From contig NZ_JAOQJV010000002.1 of NCBI RefSeq assembly GCF_025567415.1, positions 207,751 through 271,750 on the forward strand: 64,000 nt of DNA, read 5' to 3'. How positions within the stretch are numbered: the first letter of the stretch is position 1; each line of letters starts with the position of its first letter. A program made the translations under genes and the position numbers. The notes beneath the pieces were generated by a model. The model was not told the origin of the DNA, ran no database searches, and was given only the letters and a program-made list of their open reading frames with translations. The DNA comes from Claveliimonas ammoniilytica. Its GTDB lineage: Bacteria > Bacillota > Clostridia > Lachnospirales > Lachnospiraceae. Positions 34,495 through 43,529 of the stretch are shown piece by piece.

Positions 34495-35217
34495 ATGATA
34501 AAAGTAAAGAATCTGCATAAAAAATTTGATGAATTAGAAGTATTAAAAGGAATTGATGAGCATATCAGACCAGGAGAAGTTGTTGTAGTCATTGGACCAT
34601 CCGGTTCGGGAAAAAGTACTTTTCTCCGTTGCCTGAATCAGCTTGAGACAGCTACAGAAGGCGAGATTTACGTAGATGATGAATTGATCACAGATCCGAA
34701 ATGTGATGTAAATAAAGTTCGTCAGAAAATGGGAATGGTATTTCAGCAGTTTAATCTGTTCCCACACCTTACGATTCTGGAGAATATTACGCTTGCGCCG
34801 GTTATGTTGAAGAAAATGACAAAAGATCAGGCGAAAGAAAAAGCAATGGAACTGTTAAAGAGAGTTGGTCTGGAAGAAAAAGCGGAGGCATATCCGGTAC
34901 AATTATCCGGCGGACAGAAGCAGCGCGTAGCAATCGCGAGAGCACTGGCAATGAATCCGGAGATCATGCTTTTTGATGAGCCGACTTCCGCACTTGACCC
35001 TGAGATGGTCGGAGAGGTTCTTGATGTAATGAAAGATCTGGCAGAATCTGGTATGACAATGGTTATTGTAACTCATGAGATGGGATTTGCCAGAGAAGTT
35101 GCATCACGTGTGATTTTTATGGATCAGGGTATCATCATGGAGAACGGAACACCGGAAGAAGTGTTTACGAATCCGAAAAATGAGAGAACAAAGCTGTTCT
35201 TGAGTAAAGTATTATAA
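34495..35217 (+). CDS. polar amino-acid ABC transporter ATP-binding protein
   Basis: 240 residues, GlnQ/HisP type. Walker A GPSGSGKST (about 36-44), Q-loop FQQFNLFPH, signature LSGGQKQRVAIARAL, Walker B MLFDEPTSALDPEMV, and H-loop VTHEMGFA. AAGGGGGG precedes the ATG. Downstream a TGCAAAC-AGT-GTTTGCA hairpin (35226-35242) lies before the binding-protein gene. Confidence 0.95.
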   Translation: MIKVKNLHKKFDELEVLKGIDEHIRPGEVVVVIGPSGSGKSTFLRCLNQLETATEGEIYVDDELITDPKCDVNKVRQKMGMVFQQFNLFPHLTILENITLAPVMLKKMTKDQAKEKAMELLKRVGLEEKAEAYPVQLSGGQKQRVAIARALAMNPEIMLFDEPTSALDPEMVGEVLDVMKDLAESGMTMVIVTHEMGFAREVASRVIFMDQGIIMENGTPEEVFTNPKNERTKLFLSKVL

Positions 35218-35225
35218 TGGTATTT

Positions 35226-35242
35226 TGCAAACAGTGTTTGCA
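35226..35242 (+). other. intercistronic hairpin before the binding-protein gene
   Basis: TGCAAAC, AGT loop, GTTTGCA. A compact stem without a T tract, in the place where many ABC operons carry a stability or processing hairpin that lets the binding protein be made in excess. Confidence 0.45.
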
Positions 35243-35324
35243 TGATATAGAGGTAACGGATTAACATGTTGATCTGTGTAAAATGCAAGTAACTACTTGT
35301 GAGGAAGGAAAAGGAGAAAGAATT

Positions 35325-36128
35325 ATGAAAAAGATGACAAAAATGCTTTCTGTTATTCTTACCGTTGCAATGATGGCTGCAATGCTTGTTGCATGCGGAA
35401 GCAGCGACAGTAAGAAAAGTGATGAAAAGACAGAATCTACAGATTCAAAAGACACAATCAAATTTGGTACAAACGCAGAGTTCCCACCATTTGAGTATGT
35501 AACACAGGATGGTGTGATCGGAGAGTTTGATGGTATTGATATCGCAATCGCAAAAGATATTGCTGAAGAGAATGGAATGGAAGCTCAGATTGAGAACATG
35601 GAATTCGATTCACTGATCGTTGCTCTTCAGAATGGACAGGTTGATGCTGTTATTGCCGGTATGACTGTAACAGATGAAAGAGCGGAAGCAGTTGATTTCT
35701 CTACACCATATTATACAGCTACTCAGGTAATGGTAGTAAAAGACGATTCTGACATTACAAAAGCATCTGATATGGAAGGAAAGAAGATCTGTGTTATCCA
35801 GGGATACACAGGTGAGACTTGTGTAAAGGATCTTGGCTATGATTACGAAGCATTCAAAAAAGGTACAGAAGCAATCATGGAGCTTGTAAATGACAAGTGT
35901 GATGTTGTTGTTATCGACTCTGCTACAGCTCAGAAGTATGTTGCTGACAATGATGGTCTTAAGATTGTAGAAGATAACGATGCATTTGATTCTGAGGAAT
36001 ATGCTATTGCTGTTCAGAAAGGCAATACAGAACTTCTGGATAAGATCAATACAGCAATCGAGAAACTGATCAGCGATGGAAAAGTTTCAGAGTATGCTGC
36101 AAAATATACAGACGCAGACGCTGAATAA
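35325..36128 (+). CDS. amino-acid ABC transporter substrate-binding lipoprotein
   Basis: 267 residues from the ATG at 35325 (GGAGAAAG upstream); the in-frame codon at 35283 lacks a ribosome site. Lipoprotein signal MKKMTKMLSVILTVAMMAAM ending in the lipobox LVAC, then a Ser/Lys/Asp linker. SBP family 3 fold: FGTNAEFPPFEYV, GFDGIDIAIAK-type segment, DAVIAGMTVTDERAEAVDFSTPYY. It captures an amino acid outside the membrane for the permease/ATPase. Specificity is not readable. Confidence 0.94.
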   Translation: MKKMTKMLSVILTVAMMAAMLVACGSSDSKKSDEKTESTDSKDTIKFGTNAEFPPFEYVTQDGVIGEFDGIDIAIAKDIAEENGMEAQIENMEFDSLIVALQNGQVDAVIAGMTVTDERAEAVDFSTPYYTATQVMVVKDDSDITKASDMEGKKICVIQGYTGETCVKDLGYDYEAFKKGTEAIMELVNDKCDVVVIDSATAQKYVADNDGLKIVEDNDAFDSEEYAIAVQKGNTELLDKINTAIEKLISDGKVSEYAAKYTDADAE

Positions 36129-36148
36129 TCTGATTTAAAAAGAAATGT

Positions 36149-36185
36149 AAAATCCCGCACGTCACAGAGTGATGTGCGGGATTTT
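36149..36185. terminator. bidirectional terminator
   Basis: AAAATCCCGCAC (36149-36160) pairs with GTGCGGGATTTT (36174-36185), and the interior GTCAC/GTGAT extends the stem. It serves the ABC operon and the convergent iron-sulfur protein gene. Confidence 0.9.
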
Positions 36186-36194
36186 GATATTATG

Positions 36195-37346
36195 TTACAG
36201 CATTTCAAGGAATGCAGTCAGTCGTGTATTCAACTGTCCGATATCGGCCTGAGAGTAATCAGTCTCTACATGGATATATGGAATACCTTTCTTCTCGTTA
36301 ACAAATCTGCGGATTGCAAGTGTCTCTACATTGTAGGTATGGCATGCCTGCAGAGTCATCTCTACGACGCCATCTACGTGGAACTCGTCGATCAGCTCAT
36401 CGAGCAGTTTCAGACGGTTCGGGTTCGGAGTCATCACGGAACATCCGATGTTCAGGTATCTCTTGGCAATTGCGTCGTATACGTCAGGGTTCTCTTCGTC
36501 TACTAATTCGGCAGTAGATTTGGCACCGGAGCAGTTCTCATAAGCAACTACGATACCGCCGTTGTCTTCGATAGCGCGGATAACCTTTTCCGGAGCGCCT
36601 CCGATCGGACACCCTGTGATCAGGATACGAGGTTTCTTTTCTTCCATCTTGCCTTCTGCGTATTCTTTTTCAATCTTATCTACCAGAGCATTGATCTCTG
36701 CAGGAATCGCTTTGCGGTCAAATTTGAATCCGCTTCCGTATAATACTTTCCACAGATCGTATCCCTTGATCGGTGCCGGATCGTATTTCATTACACCGTA
36801 CAGATTCTTAAGAGCGGTACGAACAGCGTTCTCTTCTTTGATCGCTTCTTTAACAGCTGCGTCTGTGATCGTTGTCTCAAAATGCTCTTCCAGATATTCC
36901 TTAAAACGGATGATCTCACTTTTCCATAACTTCTGGGCTGCTTCGTTCTGTGTGTTCGGCAGTTCCATAATGTAGACGTTCTTGAAGTCAGACATATACT
37001 CGTACATCTTCTTCTTACCATCACAGGTGGTCTCACCGACTACTACATCGGAGAAGTAGAAGAAAGGACATTTGTCTGTTACTGCGAATCCGTAGCTGGA
37101 TTTGATCAATGGACATAAATTCTTTGGCAGATCTTTCTCTGCATCCGGGATTGTCTCATCAGATGTAGAGCATAAGCCGACAGTGACAGCTCCCATAGCC
37201 ATGGCGATCTCTCTTGGAAAGTAAGTACAGTATGCACCGACTACCGGTGTGCCCTGATCTTTGATCTTCTTTAATGCCAGAAATGAATTCTTACGCTGTT
37301 CGGCAAATTCTTCAAATACTTCTGGCAAATCTTTAATTAATTCCAT
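36195..37346 (-). CDS. 2-hydroxyacyl-CoA dehydratase (HgdB/BcrC) family iron-sulfur protein
   Basis: 383 residues from the ATG at 37346, which has AAAGGAG 7 nt upstream; the frame is open to 37373. Family features: GAYCTYFPREIAMAMGA near residue 40, CPLIKSSYGF, TDKCPFFYFSDVVVGETTCDGKKK, PRILITGCPIGG, VVAYENCSGAK and LQACHTYNVE. It is a single polypeptide without the partner subunit and activator ATPase found with true dehydratases, which fits the solitary double-cubane-cluster proteins (Fe8S9) that reduce small molecules. The physiological substrate is unknown. Flanked by a terminator, monocistronic. Confidence 0.8.
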   Translation of the reverse strand: MELIKDLPEVFEEFAEQRKNSFLALKKIKDQGTPVVGAYCTYFPREIAMAMGAVTVGLCSTSDETIPDAEKDLPKNLCPLIKSSYGFAVTDKCPFFYFSDVVVGETTCDGKKKMYEYMSDFKNVYIMELPNTQNEAAQKLWKSEIIRFKEYLEEHFETTITDAAVKEAIKEENAVRTALKNLYGVMKYDPAPIKGYDLWKVLYGSGFKFDRKAIPAEINALVDKIEKEYAEGKMEEKKPRILITGCPIGGAPEKVIRAIEDNGGIVVAYENCSGAKSTAELVDEENPDVYDAIAKRYLNIGCSVMTPNPNRLKLLDELIDEFHVDGVVEMTLQACHTYNVETLAIRRFVNEKKGIPYIHVETDYSQADIGQLNTRLTAFLEML

Positions 37347-37560
37347 AATGTATCTCCTTTTGCGTTTAATCATTACCTATATTTTATCACTAATGAAAAT
37401 AAACGACAATGAAACAAGGGGAAAATCGAAGGATTAGTCATTTGAAAATATAATGAATGTGAGGATATATTTAGATTATCTATAAGTACAGAAAGACTTT
37501 TTTAGTATGGAATAAAATGTTATACTTAAATACGGAGATATAGAAAAGCAGGATAGATTT

Positions 37561-38637
37561 ATGATTTATGAGAATATACAGGAAGAATTACAGATATTAA
37601 AGCAATTACCGGAGCCTGTAGTGACATGGTTTCGTGCTAATAAGCGGGAGCTCCCGTGGCGGGATCATCCGGATGCTTACCGCGTGTGGGTGTCGGAGAT
37701 CATGCTGCAGCAGACCCGTGTGGAGGCTGTGAAGTCTTATTATCAGAGGTTTCTGGAGGCGTTACCGGATGTGAAGGCACTGGCAGGAGCAGAGGAAGAT
37801 CAGTTATTGAAACTGTGGGAAGGGCTTGGATATTATAATCGTGTCCGCAATATGCAGAAAGCGGCAACGCAGATCATGGTAGATTACGGCGGCGAGTTTC
37901 CGCAGACATATGAAGAGATTCTGAATCTGACCGGTATTGGAAGCTATACAGCAGGGGCGATCAGTTCGTTTGCATTTGGACTGGCAAAACCTGCGGTGGA
38001 TGGTAATGTGCTCCGGGTGATTTCGAGAATTACCGGGAGTGATCGTGATATTATGAAGCAGAGTGTCAGAAAACGGATGGAGACGCTCCTGGAACAGGTG
38101 ATCCCGGCAGACGCATCCAGTGATTTTAATCAGGGACTGATTGAAATTGGGGCAATCGTCTGTGTGCCAAATGGCGAACCAAAGTGTCAGGAATGTCCGG
38201 CAAAGGAGTTCTGTGTGGCATATAAAAAGGGCATCGAGATGGAACTCCCTGTGAAGAAGAAGGCGGCAGCCAGACGGATTGAGAAGAGAACGATATTGAT
38301 CTTCCGGGATGGAGAGACCAGAGGTATCCGCAAACGTCCGGCAAAAGGACTGTTGGCAGGCTTATATGAACTTCCGGGGGTGGATGGACACCTGACGATG
38401 GAAGAAGCGATAGAATATAGTAAAAAGATTGGGCTGACGCCGGTCCGCGTAAAGGAGGCAGGCGAAGCAAAGCATGTATTCAGCCATGTGGAGTGGCATA
38501 TGATCGGGTATCAGATCCAGGTGGATGAGCTGGAAGAATCCTGTACAGAGGATATGATATTTGCACATCCGGAAGAGATCCAGCAACGTTATCCGATTCC
38601 GTCAGCATTTGAAAAATATATGAAGTATGTGATATGA
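37561..38637 (+). CDS. mutY: A/G-specific adenine glycosylase MutY
   Basis: 358 residues. Removes A mispaired with 8-oxoG. N-terminal catalytic domain: WVSEIMLQQTRVE with the catalytic Glu, helix-hairpin-helix LTGIGSYTAGAI, catalytic Asp in AVDGNVLRV; Fe4S4 cluster cysteines in CVPNGEPKCQECPAKEFC (spacing 7-2-5 rather than the commoner 6-2-5). The C-terminal Nudix-like 8-oxoG recognition domain spans about 230-350. It ends overlapping the upstream flank of the GntR gene. Confidence 0.95.
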   Translation: MIYENIQEELQILKQLPEPVVTWFRANKRELPWRDHPDAYRVWVSEIMLQQTRVEAVKSYYQRFLEALPDVKALAGAEEDQLLKLWEGLGYYNRVRNMQKAATQIMVDYGGEFPQTYEEILNLTGIGSYTAGAISSFAFGLAKPAVDGNVLRVISRITGSDRDIMKQSVRKRMETLLEQVIPADASSDFNQGLIEIGAIVCVPNGEPKCQECPAKEFCVAYKKGIEMELPVKKKAAARRIEKRTILIFRDGETRGIRKRPAKGLLAGLYELPGVDGHLTMEEAIEYSKKIGLTPVRVKEAGEAKHVFSHVEWHMIGYQIQVDELEESCTEDMIFAHPEEIQQRYPIPSAFEKYMKYVI

Positions 38638-38648
38638 GAGGAGCAGCT

Positions 38649-39287
38649 ATGAGTGGAAAAGCAAAGTCACTTGCCGATCAGGCATATGAGACGATCAAAC
38701 AGAATATATTGAACCTGACGTATCCGCCGGGCATGCCTTTGACTGAGGCGAAGCTCGCAGAGGAACTGGGGATGAGCCGGAGTCCGGTACGTACCGCGCT
38801 TCGCATGCTGCAGACAGATGGACTTATTGTGACTGATTATTATAAATCTATGACGGTCAAAGAGATTACCGAAGAGGATATTAATCAGATTTATCAGTTA
38901 AGAGAATTGATAGAGCTTCCGGCGTTTAAGCTGATTTTTGATTCAGAAAAATATGAAGAATTCTCTTACCGTATCGAGGAAAAGGTAGTGCGCATGTGTG
39001 CGGTAGCATCCGATCCATTTGCATGGGAGATTGCGGATATTGCATTTCATATGGAAATTGTAAGTATCTATGAAAATGAGCGGATCGATCGGATTTATCA
39101 TAATAATCTGTCGGAGCTTACTCGTATGGGTGTGCATTCGGTCAAGAATGGCATGGAGATCCAGCAGACGAATGACCATTTGAAGGATCTTGTGGAGTAT
39201 ATGCGTCAGGGAGATTATGAACATGCAGTAAAGATATTGAAGGATGATCATTTTGGTACAGGAAGAACGACTGCTATGTCAAAATGA
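38649..39287 (+). CDS. GntR family regulator, FadR/FCD type
   Basis: 212 residues from the ATG at 38649, preceded by AGAGGAGC; the in-frame ATG at 38634 overlaps the mutY stop. Winged helix (about 10-75: LAEELGMSRSPVRTALRMLQTDGLI), then an all-helical FCD effector domain with metal-binding histidine candidates (FHMEIVSIYEN, NDHLKDL). FCD regulators sense small carboxylates or amino-acid-derived acids and bind palindromes such as TTGTATACAA; two such sites lie at the proC promoter 2.5 kb downstream. Confidence 0.9.
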   Translation: MSGKAKSLADQAYETIKQNILNLTYPPGMPLTEAKLAEELGMSRSPVRTALRMLQTDGLIVTDYYKSMTVKEITEEDINQIYQLRELIELPAFKLIFDSEKYEEFSYRIEEKVVRMCAVASDPFAWEIADIAFHMEIVSIYENERIDRIYHNNLSELTRMGVHSVKNGMEIQQTNDHLKDLVEYMRQGDYEHAVKILKDDHFGTGRTTAMSK

Positions 39288-39317
39288 TAGCGGTCGTGAT
39301 ACGAAGGAGATAAAGCT

Positions 39318-40241
39318 ATGTACGATTTTATAGTGAATCCGAATGCCAGATCAGGGCTTGGCGGCAGGATCTGGAAAGAACTCGAGCAACTTCTGAAAGA
39401 GCAGAAGGCAGAGTATCGGGTACATTTTACTAAATACCAGAGACATGCAAGCCGGATTGCGGAAGAGATTACCACAGATGGGGAAGAACACACCATTGTG
39501 GTACTTGGCGGTGACGGTACGGTAAATGAAGTGCTGAATGGAATTACCGAATTGTCTAAGGTGACGATGGGATATATTCCGATGGGTTCCAGCAATGATT
39601 TTGCCAGATATTTTAAGATGGCAGCAGAACCTGCGGAATGTCTGACACGGATATTGCATCCTAAGAAAATAGTGGATATGAATGTGGGAATCATGTCTTA
39701 TAAAAATGGTGAAAAGTCCAGACGGTATGCGGTCAGCACAGGAATCGGATTTGACGCGGCTGTATGCCATCAGGCGGTCATTTCTAAGATGAAGGTATTC
39801 TTAAATAAGATTCATCTTGGTAAGCTTACCTATCTTGGAATTGCTCTTTCCCGTATGATTGCATTGCGACCGGGTAAGATGCGGGTCCGTCTGGATGATG
39901 GAGAATGGATTGAATACGACAGAGCTTATTTCGCGACAGCGATGAATCATCCGTTCGAAGGTGGAGGATTTAAGTTTTGCCCGGATGCAGATCCGTGTGA
40001 TGATATCCTGAATGTGACGGTGATATCTGGTTTGCCGAAATGGAAGGTGCTGTGCCTGCTTCCAACTGCATTTAAAGGATGGCATATCCGCTTCAGGGGC
40101 ATCGATACATATACCTGTAAAAAAGTTGAGATTGACAGCGAGCAGGCATTGCCGGTACATACAGATGGAGAACCGGTATTTCTGCAGCGGAAAATGACAG
40201 CAGCATTAGAACTGGACAAGATCAGACTTATTGTTGGATAA
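39318..40241 (+). CDS. diacylglycerol kinase-family lipid kinase
   Basis: 307 residues. YegS/DgkB-type lipid kinase: N-terminal NPNARSGLGG, nucleotide loop VVLGGDGTVNEVLNGI (about 58-73), GYIPMGSSNDFARYF. Phosphorylates diacylglycerol or a related lipid, returning it to phosphatidic acid. GAAGGAG precedes the start. The next gene, a glycerophosphodiesterase, is 18 nt away, so together they look like a phospholipid-turnover pair. Confidence 0.92.
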   Translation: MYDFIVNPNARSGLGGRIWKELEQLLKEQKAEYRVHFTKYQRHASRIAEEITTDGEEHTIVVLGGDGTVNEVLNGITELSKVTMGYIPMGSSNDFARYFKMAAEPAECLTRILHPKKIVDMNVGIMSYKNGEKSRRYAVSTGIGFDAAVCHQAVISKMKVFLNKIHLGKLTYLGIALSRMIALRPGKMRVRLDDGEWIEYDRAYFATAMNHPFEGGGFKFCPDADPCDDILNVTVISGLPKWKVLCLLPTAFKGWHIRFRGIDTYTCKKVEIDSEQALPVHTDGEPVFLQRKMTAALELDKIRLIVG

Positions 40242-40259
40242 TTTGAGGAGGCGCAGAAA

Positions 40260-41081
40260 ATGGCAGCAGGATATATTTTTCTCGTGGTGTTATTACTTGG
40301 TGTATTGTATCTGCTGTTGATCCGACCAGAGAACCGGAATACAGAAATGGCAGTATATCGGCGCACGATGTTTGCACATCGGGGATATCACAATAAGGAA
40401 AAACTGATTCCGGAAAATTCAATGGCCGCATTTCGGGCAGCAGTCGCTCATGGCTATGGTATAGAACTGGATATACATATTACCAGAGATGGAAAAGTGG
40501 TGGTATTTCATGATGATACACTGGAGCGGATGTGCGGAGAACATGGCAAGGTAGAAGATTATACATTGGAAGAGTTACAGAAGTTTCATCTGCTGAATAC
40601 GACAGAGAGGATCCCGGAATTACAGGAAGTGTTGGAATATGTGGATGGCAGGGCACCACTTCTGGTTGAACTTAAGATACCGGGACGGGATCTGAGGGTC
40701 TGTGAGGCATCATATGATATTCTGAAGACATACCATGGAAAATATCTGGTGCAGTCATTCAATACATTAGGGTTACAATGGTATCGCAAATATGCACCGG
40801 CGATACTGCGAGGTCAGCTTTCGTCCAACCTTACTGCAGATCCATTGAATGATCCATACATACTCCGGTTTCTGGTAAAATATCTGATGCTGAATGTGAT
40901 TGGAAGACCAGATTTTATTTCTTACAAATTAAAGGATCTTCCGAATTGCAGTGTTCTATTATGCAGATGGCTCTGGAGAATTCCGGTAGCAGTGTGGACA
41001 CTTCGAACGGAACAGGCACTTCGGCAGGGAAAAGCGAAGTATGATATGTACATTTTTGAAAAAAGCGGAGAAAATTATTAA
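40260..41081 (+). CDS. membrane-anchored glycerophosphodiester phosphodiesterase
   Basis: 273 residues. An N-terminal membrane helix (about 5-22) is followed by the GDPD barrel: AHRGYHNKEKLIPENSMAAF, IELDIHITRDGKVVVFHD with the catalytic His and metal-binding Glu/Asp, and VELKI. Hydrolyses glycerophosphodiesters from phospholipid breakdown to glycerol-3-phosphate and an alcohol. GAGGAGG precedes the ATG; cotranscribed with the lipid kinase. Confidence 0.92.
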   Translation: MAAGYIFLVVLLLGVLYLLLIRPENRNTEMAVYRRTMFAHRGYHNKEKLIPENSMAAFRAAVAHGYGIELDIHITRDGKVVVFHDDTLERMCGEHGKVEDYTLEELQKFHLLNTTERIPELQEVLEYVDGRAPLLVELKIPGRDLRVCEASYDILKTYHGKYLVQSFNTLGLQWYRKYAPAILRGQLSSNLTADPLNDPYILRFLVKYLMLNVIGRPDFISYKLKDLPNCSVLLCRWLWRIPVAVWTLRTEQALRQGKAKYDMYIFEKSGENY

Positions 41082-41098
41082 AAGTTACTACCATAGTA

Positions 41099-41127
41099 TT
41101 GACATGCAATTAGCACGGTGTTATATT
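41099..41127 (+). promoter_or_regulatory. promoter of proC
   Basis: Perfect TTGACA (41099-41104), 17-bp spacer, TATATT (41122-41127). Confidence 0.8.
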
Positions 41128-41139
41128 ATAGAAAACGAG

Positions 41140-41168
41140 TTGTATACAAAATATAGATTTGTATACAA
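41140..41168. promoter_or_regulatory. twin palindromic operators in the proC leader
   Basis: Two copies of the perfect 10-bp palindrome TTGTATACAA at 41140-41149 and 41159-41168, centres 19 bp apart (about two helical turns), starting a few bases after the expected transcription start. The form is that of GntR/FCD-family sites. Bound protein would block transcription of proC. Confidence 0.65.
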
Positions 41169-41202
41169 TACAACTTTTCTCAAATATTAAGGAGGTAACG
41201 TC

Positions 41203-41997
41203 ATGAAATTAGGGTTTATTGGAACTGGTAATATGGCTTCAGCAATTATGGGAGGAATCATTTCAAAAGGAGTTATTCCGGCAGATGAGATTATTGGAGC
41301 TGACCTGTTTGCCCCTGGTAGAGAACGTGTAAAAGAGAAATTTGGAATTCATGTAACCGCAGATAACAACGAAGTAGTAGAGAAGGCTGATGTAGTACTT
41401 CTGTCAGTAAAACCGCAGTTCTACGCAGATGTTATCTCTGGTATTAAAGATAAGATCAGACCGGATCAGATTGTGATCACAATTGCACCTGGTAAAACAC
41501 TTTCATGGCTTGCTGAGCAGTTTGGTAAAGATGTTAAGATCGTACGCTGTATGCCGAATACACCGGCTATGGTTGGTGAAGGTATGACTGCTGCATGTCC
41601 GAATGAGCATATGACAGAAGAAGAAATCGAATATGTGAAAACACTGCTTTCAAGTTTCGGTCTGGTAGAGATCGTACCGGAGAAGTTGATGGATACTGTT
41701 ACAGCAGTAAGCGGAAGTTCGCCGGCCTACGTATTCATGTTTATCGAAGCGATGGCAGACGCGGCTGTATTAGATGGTATGCCGAGAGCGCAGGCATATA
41801 AGTTTGCAGCACAGGCTGTATTGGGAAGTGCTAAGATGGTACTTGATACAGGAAAGCACCCGGGAGAGTTGAAAGATATGGTATGCTCACCGGCAGGTAC
41901 TACAATTGATGCAGTACGTGTGCTGGAAGAGTGTGGATTCAGAGGAACAATCATTGACGCTGTTCAGACATGTGCAGAGAAGTCGAGAAGTCTGTAA
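41203..41997 (+). CDS. proC: pyrroline-5-carboxylate reductase
   Basis: 264 residues. Last step of proline synthesis: P5C + NAD(P)H to L-proline. Rossmann N terminus MKLGFIGTGNMASAIMGGII, VLLSVKPQ, and the C-terminal dimerisation domain with AVSGSSPAYVFMFIEAMADA and DMVCSPAGTTIDAVRVLEE. AAGGAGG precedes the ATG. Monocistronic, with its own promoter and operators and a terminator after it. In the same chromosome region as the proline-consuming prd genes. Confidence 0.97.
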   Translation: MKLGFIGTGNMASAIMGGIISKGVIPADEIIGADLFAPGRERVKEKFGIHVTADNNEVVEKADVVLLSVKPQFYADVISGIKDKIRPDQIVITIAPGKTLSWLAEQFGKDVKIVRCMPNTPAMVGEGMTAACPNEHMTEEEIEYVKTLLSSFGLVEIVPEKLMDTVTAVSGSSPAYVFMFIEAMADAAVLDGMPRAQAYKFAAQAVLGSAKMVLDTGKHPGELKDMVCSPAGTTIDAVRVLEECGFRGTIIDAVQTCAEKSRSL

Positions 41998-42025
41998 ATA
42001 GAAGATTAAGGAATTCAGAAAAATT

Positions 42026-42058
42026 AAGAACCTCAGGATGTGGCCTGAGGTTCTTTCG
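42026..42058. terminator. terminator between proC and the PAP2 gene
   Basis: AAGAACCTCAGG (42026-42037) pairs with CCTGAGGTTCTT (42044-42055), then TTCG. Palindromic arms can serve both convergent genes. Confidence 0.85.
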
Positions 42059-42064
42059 TTATAC

Positions 42065-42727
42065 TTAAATGACAGGTTCATGCATCAGCTTGCGTGCCTG
42101 TCTGGTCTGCCTGGCATAGACCAGCTGATATAAAATCCCATCCATTACCAGAGCGGCTGCTACATCTGTTACTGAATGCTGCTTCAGAAACATGGTAGAA
42201 AGCACAATGATAAATGAGAGGATTCCGGCGGCAATTCGGATGCCGTGTTTATCCTTTAGTGCCGGCGTACGGTTCAATGCCATGCACATACCTACGGAGA
42301 GGAATACATGCATGCTTGGCAATACATTGGTCGGTGTGTCTGTAGAGTAGACAATCTTTACAAGATCAACAAATACATTATCGTGAACAAAGATGGTTGG
42401 GCGTAATGCCAGGCCATTTGGAAATATTGTACAGATGATCAGAAAAATGGTCATACCGCTGATTGCAAATCTGGCTGCCTGCAAGAACCCTTTTTTGTCC
42501 TTGAAAAAAAGAAAACATGCACCGGCTGCAAGATATACGAACCATAGCAGATAAGGAACGATAAAATACTCCACAAATGGTATATAATCGTCCAGTGGTG
42601 AATGGATCAGATAAAAATCAGCAGTCACATGGCGTTCCAGATATGTGAACCATGGCATGTAGATCAGTGCATACAACAGTACCCACACATGATTATATTT
42701 TTTAAACAGTTCTTTTAACTTCTTCAT
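42065..42727 (-). CDS. PAP2-family membrane phosphatase
   Basis: 220 residues from the ATG at 42727 (AAAGGGTG upstream). Five or six membrane helices. Family active site: PSMHVFLSVG (motif 2 His) and KQHSVTDVAAA (motif 3 His and Asp); the first motif is degenerate (KKGFLQAAR region). Probably acts on a lipid phosphate at the outer membrane face, such as phosphatidate or undecaprenyl pyrophosphate. The phosphatidate option would fit the nearby lipid kinase and phosphodiesterase. Confidence 0.85.
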   Translation of the reverse strand: MKKLKELFKKYNHVWVLLYALIYMPWFTYLERHVTADFYLIHSPLDDYIPFVEYFIVPYLLWFVYLAAGACFLFFKDKKGFLQAARFAISGMTIFLIICTIFPNGLALRPTIFVHDNVFVDLVKIVYSTDTPTNVLPSMHVFLSVGMCMALNRTPALKDKHGIRIAAGILSFIIVLSTMFLKQHSVTDVAAALVMDGILYQLVYARQTRQARKLMHEPVI

Positions 42728-42971
42728 GAAAATACACCCTTTCGATGTGTATGGTATAAGATTAATATATTTCAAACTCATAGGATTATAACACGAAAAA
42801 ATTGAATCAACAACCGACTTTACAAGGAATTAATAAAATCTTTTGAAACAGGACAGGTGTAAGAACTCCGTATCCTTTGCGTTGATTTTGCATAAGTGAC
42901 GTGTTACAATTGATTCAATATGTGATCCGATATGGATAGAAATAAAGAAATAAAAAAGCGAGGTATATAAA

Positions 42972-43490
42972 ATGGCAAATCCAATCGTAACTTTTGAAAT
43001 GGAAAATGGCGATATTATGAAAGCAGAACTGTATCCGGAGATTGCACCGAATACGGTCAATAACTTTATCTCATTGGTAAAGAAAGGATTCTATGATGGA
43101 TTGATCTTTCACCGTGTCATTAATGGATTTATGATTCAGGGCGGATGCCCGGACGGAACCGGTATGGGTGGCCCGGGATACCAGATCAAGGGCGAGTTTT
43201 CTCAGAATGGCGTGAAGAACGACCTGCTTCACACAGAGGGGGTGTTGTCTATGGCACGAGCTATGCATCCGGATTCAGCAGGTTCCCAGTTCTTTATCAT
43301 GCATAAGAACTCGCCGCATCTTGACGGACAGTATGCAGCATTTGGTAAGATTATTGAAGGTATGGATATTGTGGATAAGATTGCAACAGTACAGACAGAT
43401 TTCAGAGATCGTCCGCTTCAGGAGCAGAAAATGAAAAAAGTAACAATAGATACACAGGGGACTGAGTATCCGGAGCCGGAGAAGGCATAA
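42972..43490 (+). CDS. cyclophilin-type peptidyl-prolyl isomerase
   Basis: 172 residues, cytosolic (no signal). Catalyses proline cis-trans isomerisation during folding. Core motifs: LIFHRVINGFMIQGGCPDGTG with the catalytic Arg, and GSQFFIMHKNSPHLDGQYAAFGKI. The next gene starts 39 nt later. Confidence 0.95.
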   Translation: MANPIVTFEMENGDIMKAELYPEIAPNTVNNFISLVKKGFYDGLIFHRVINGFMIQGGCPDGTGMGGPGYQIKGEFSQNGVKNDLLHTEGVLSMARAMHPDSAGSQFFIMHKNSPHLDGQYAAFGKIIEGMDIVDKIATVQTDFRDRPLQEQKMKKVTIDTQGTEYPEPEKA

Positions 43491-43529
43491 GACTGTTACG
43501 TGAATAAAGAGAAGGAGGCTGAAACTATT

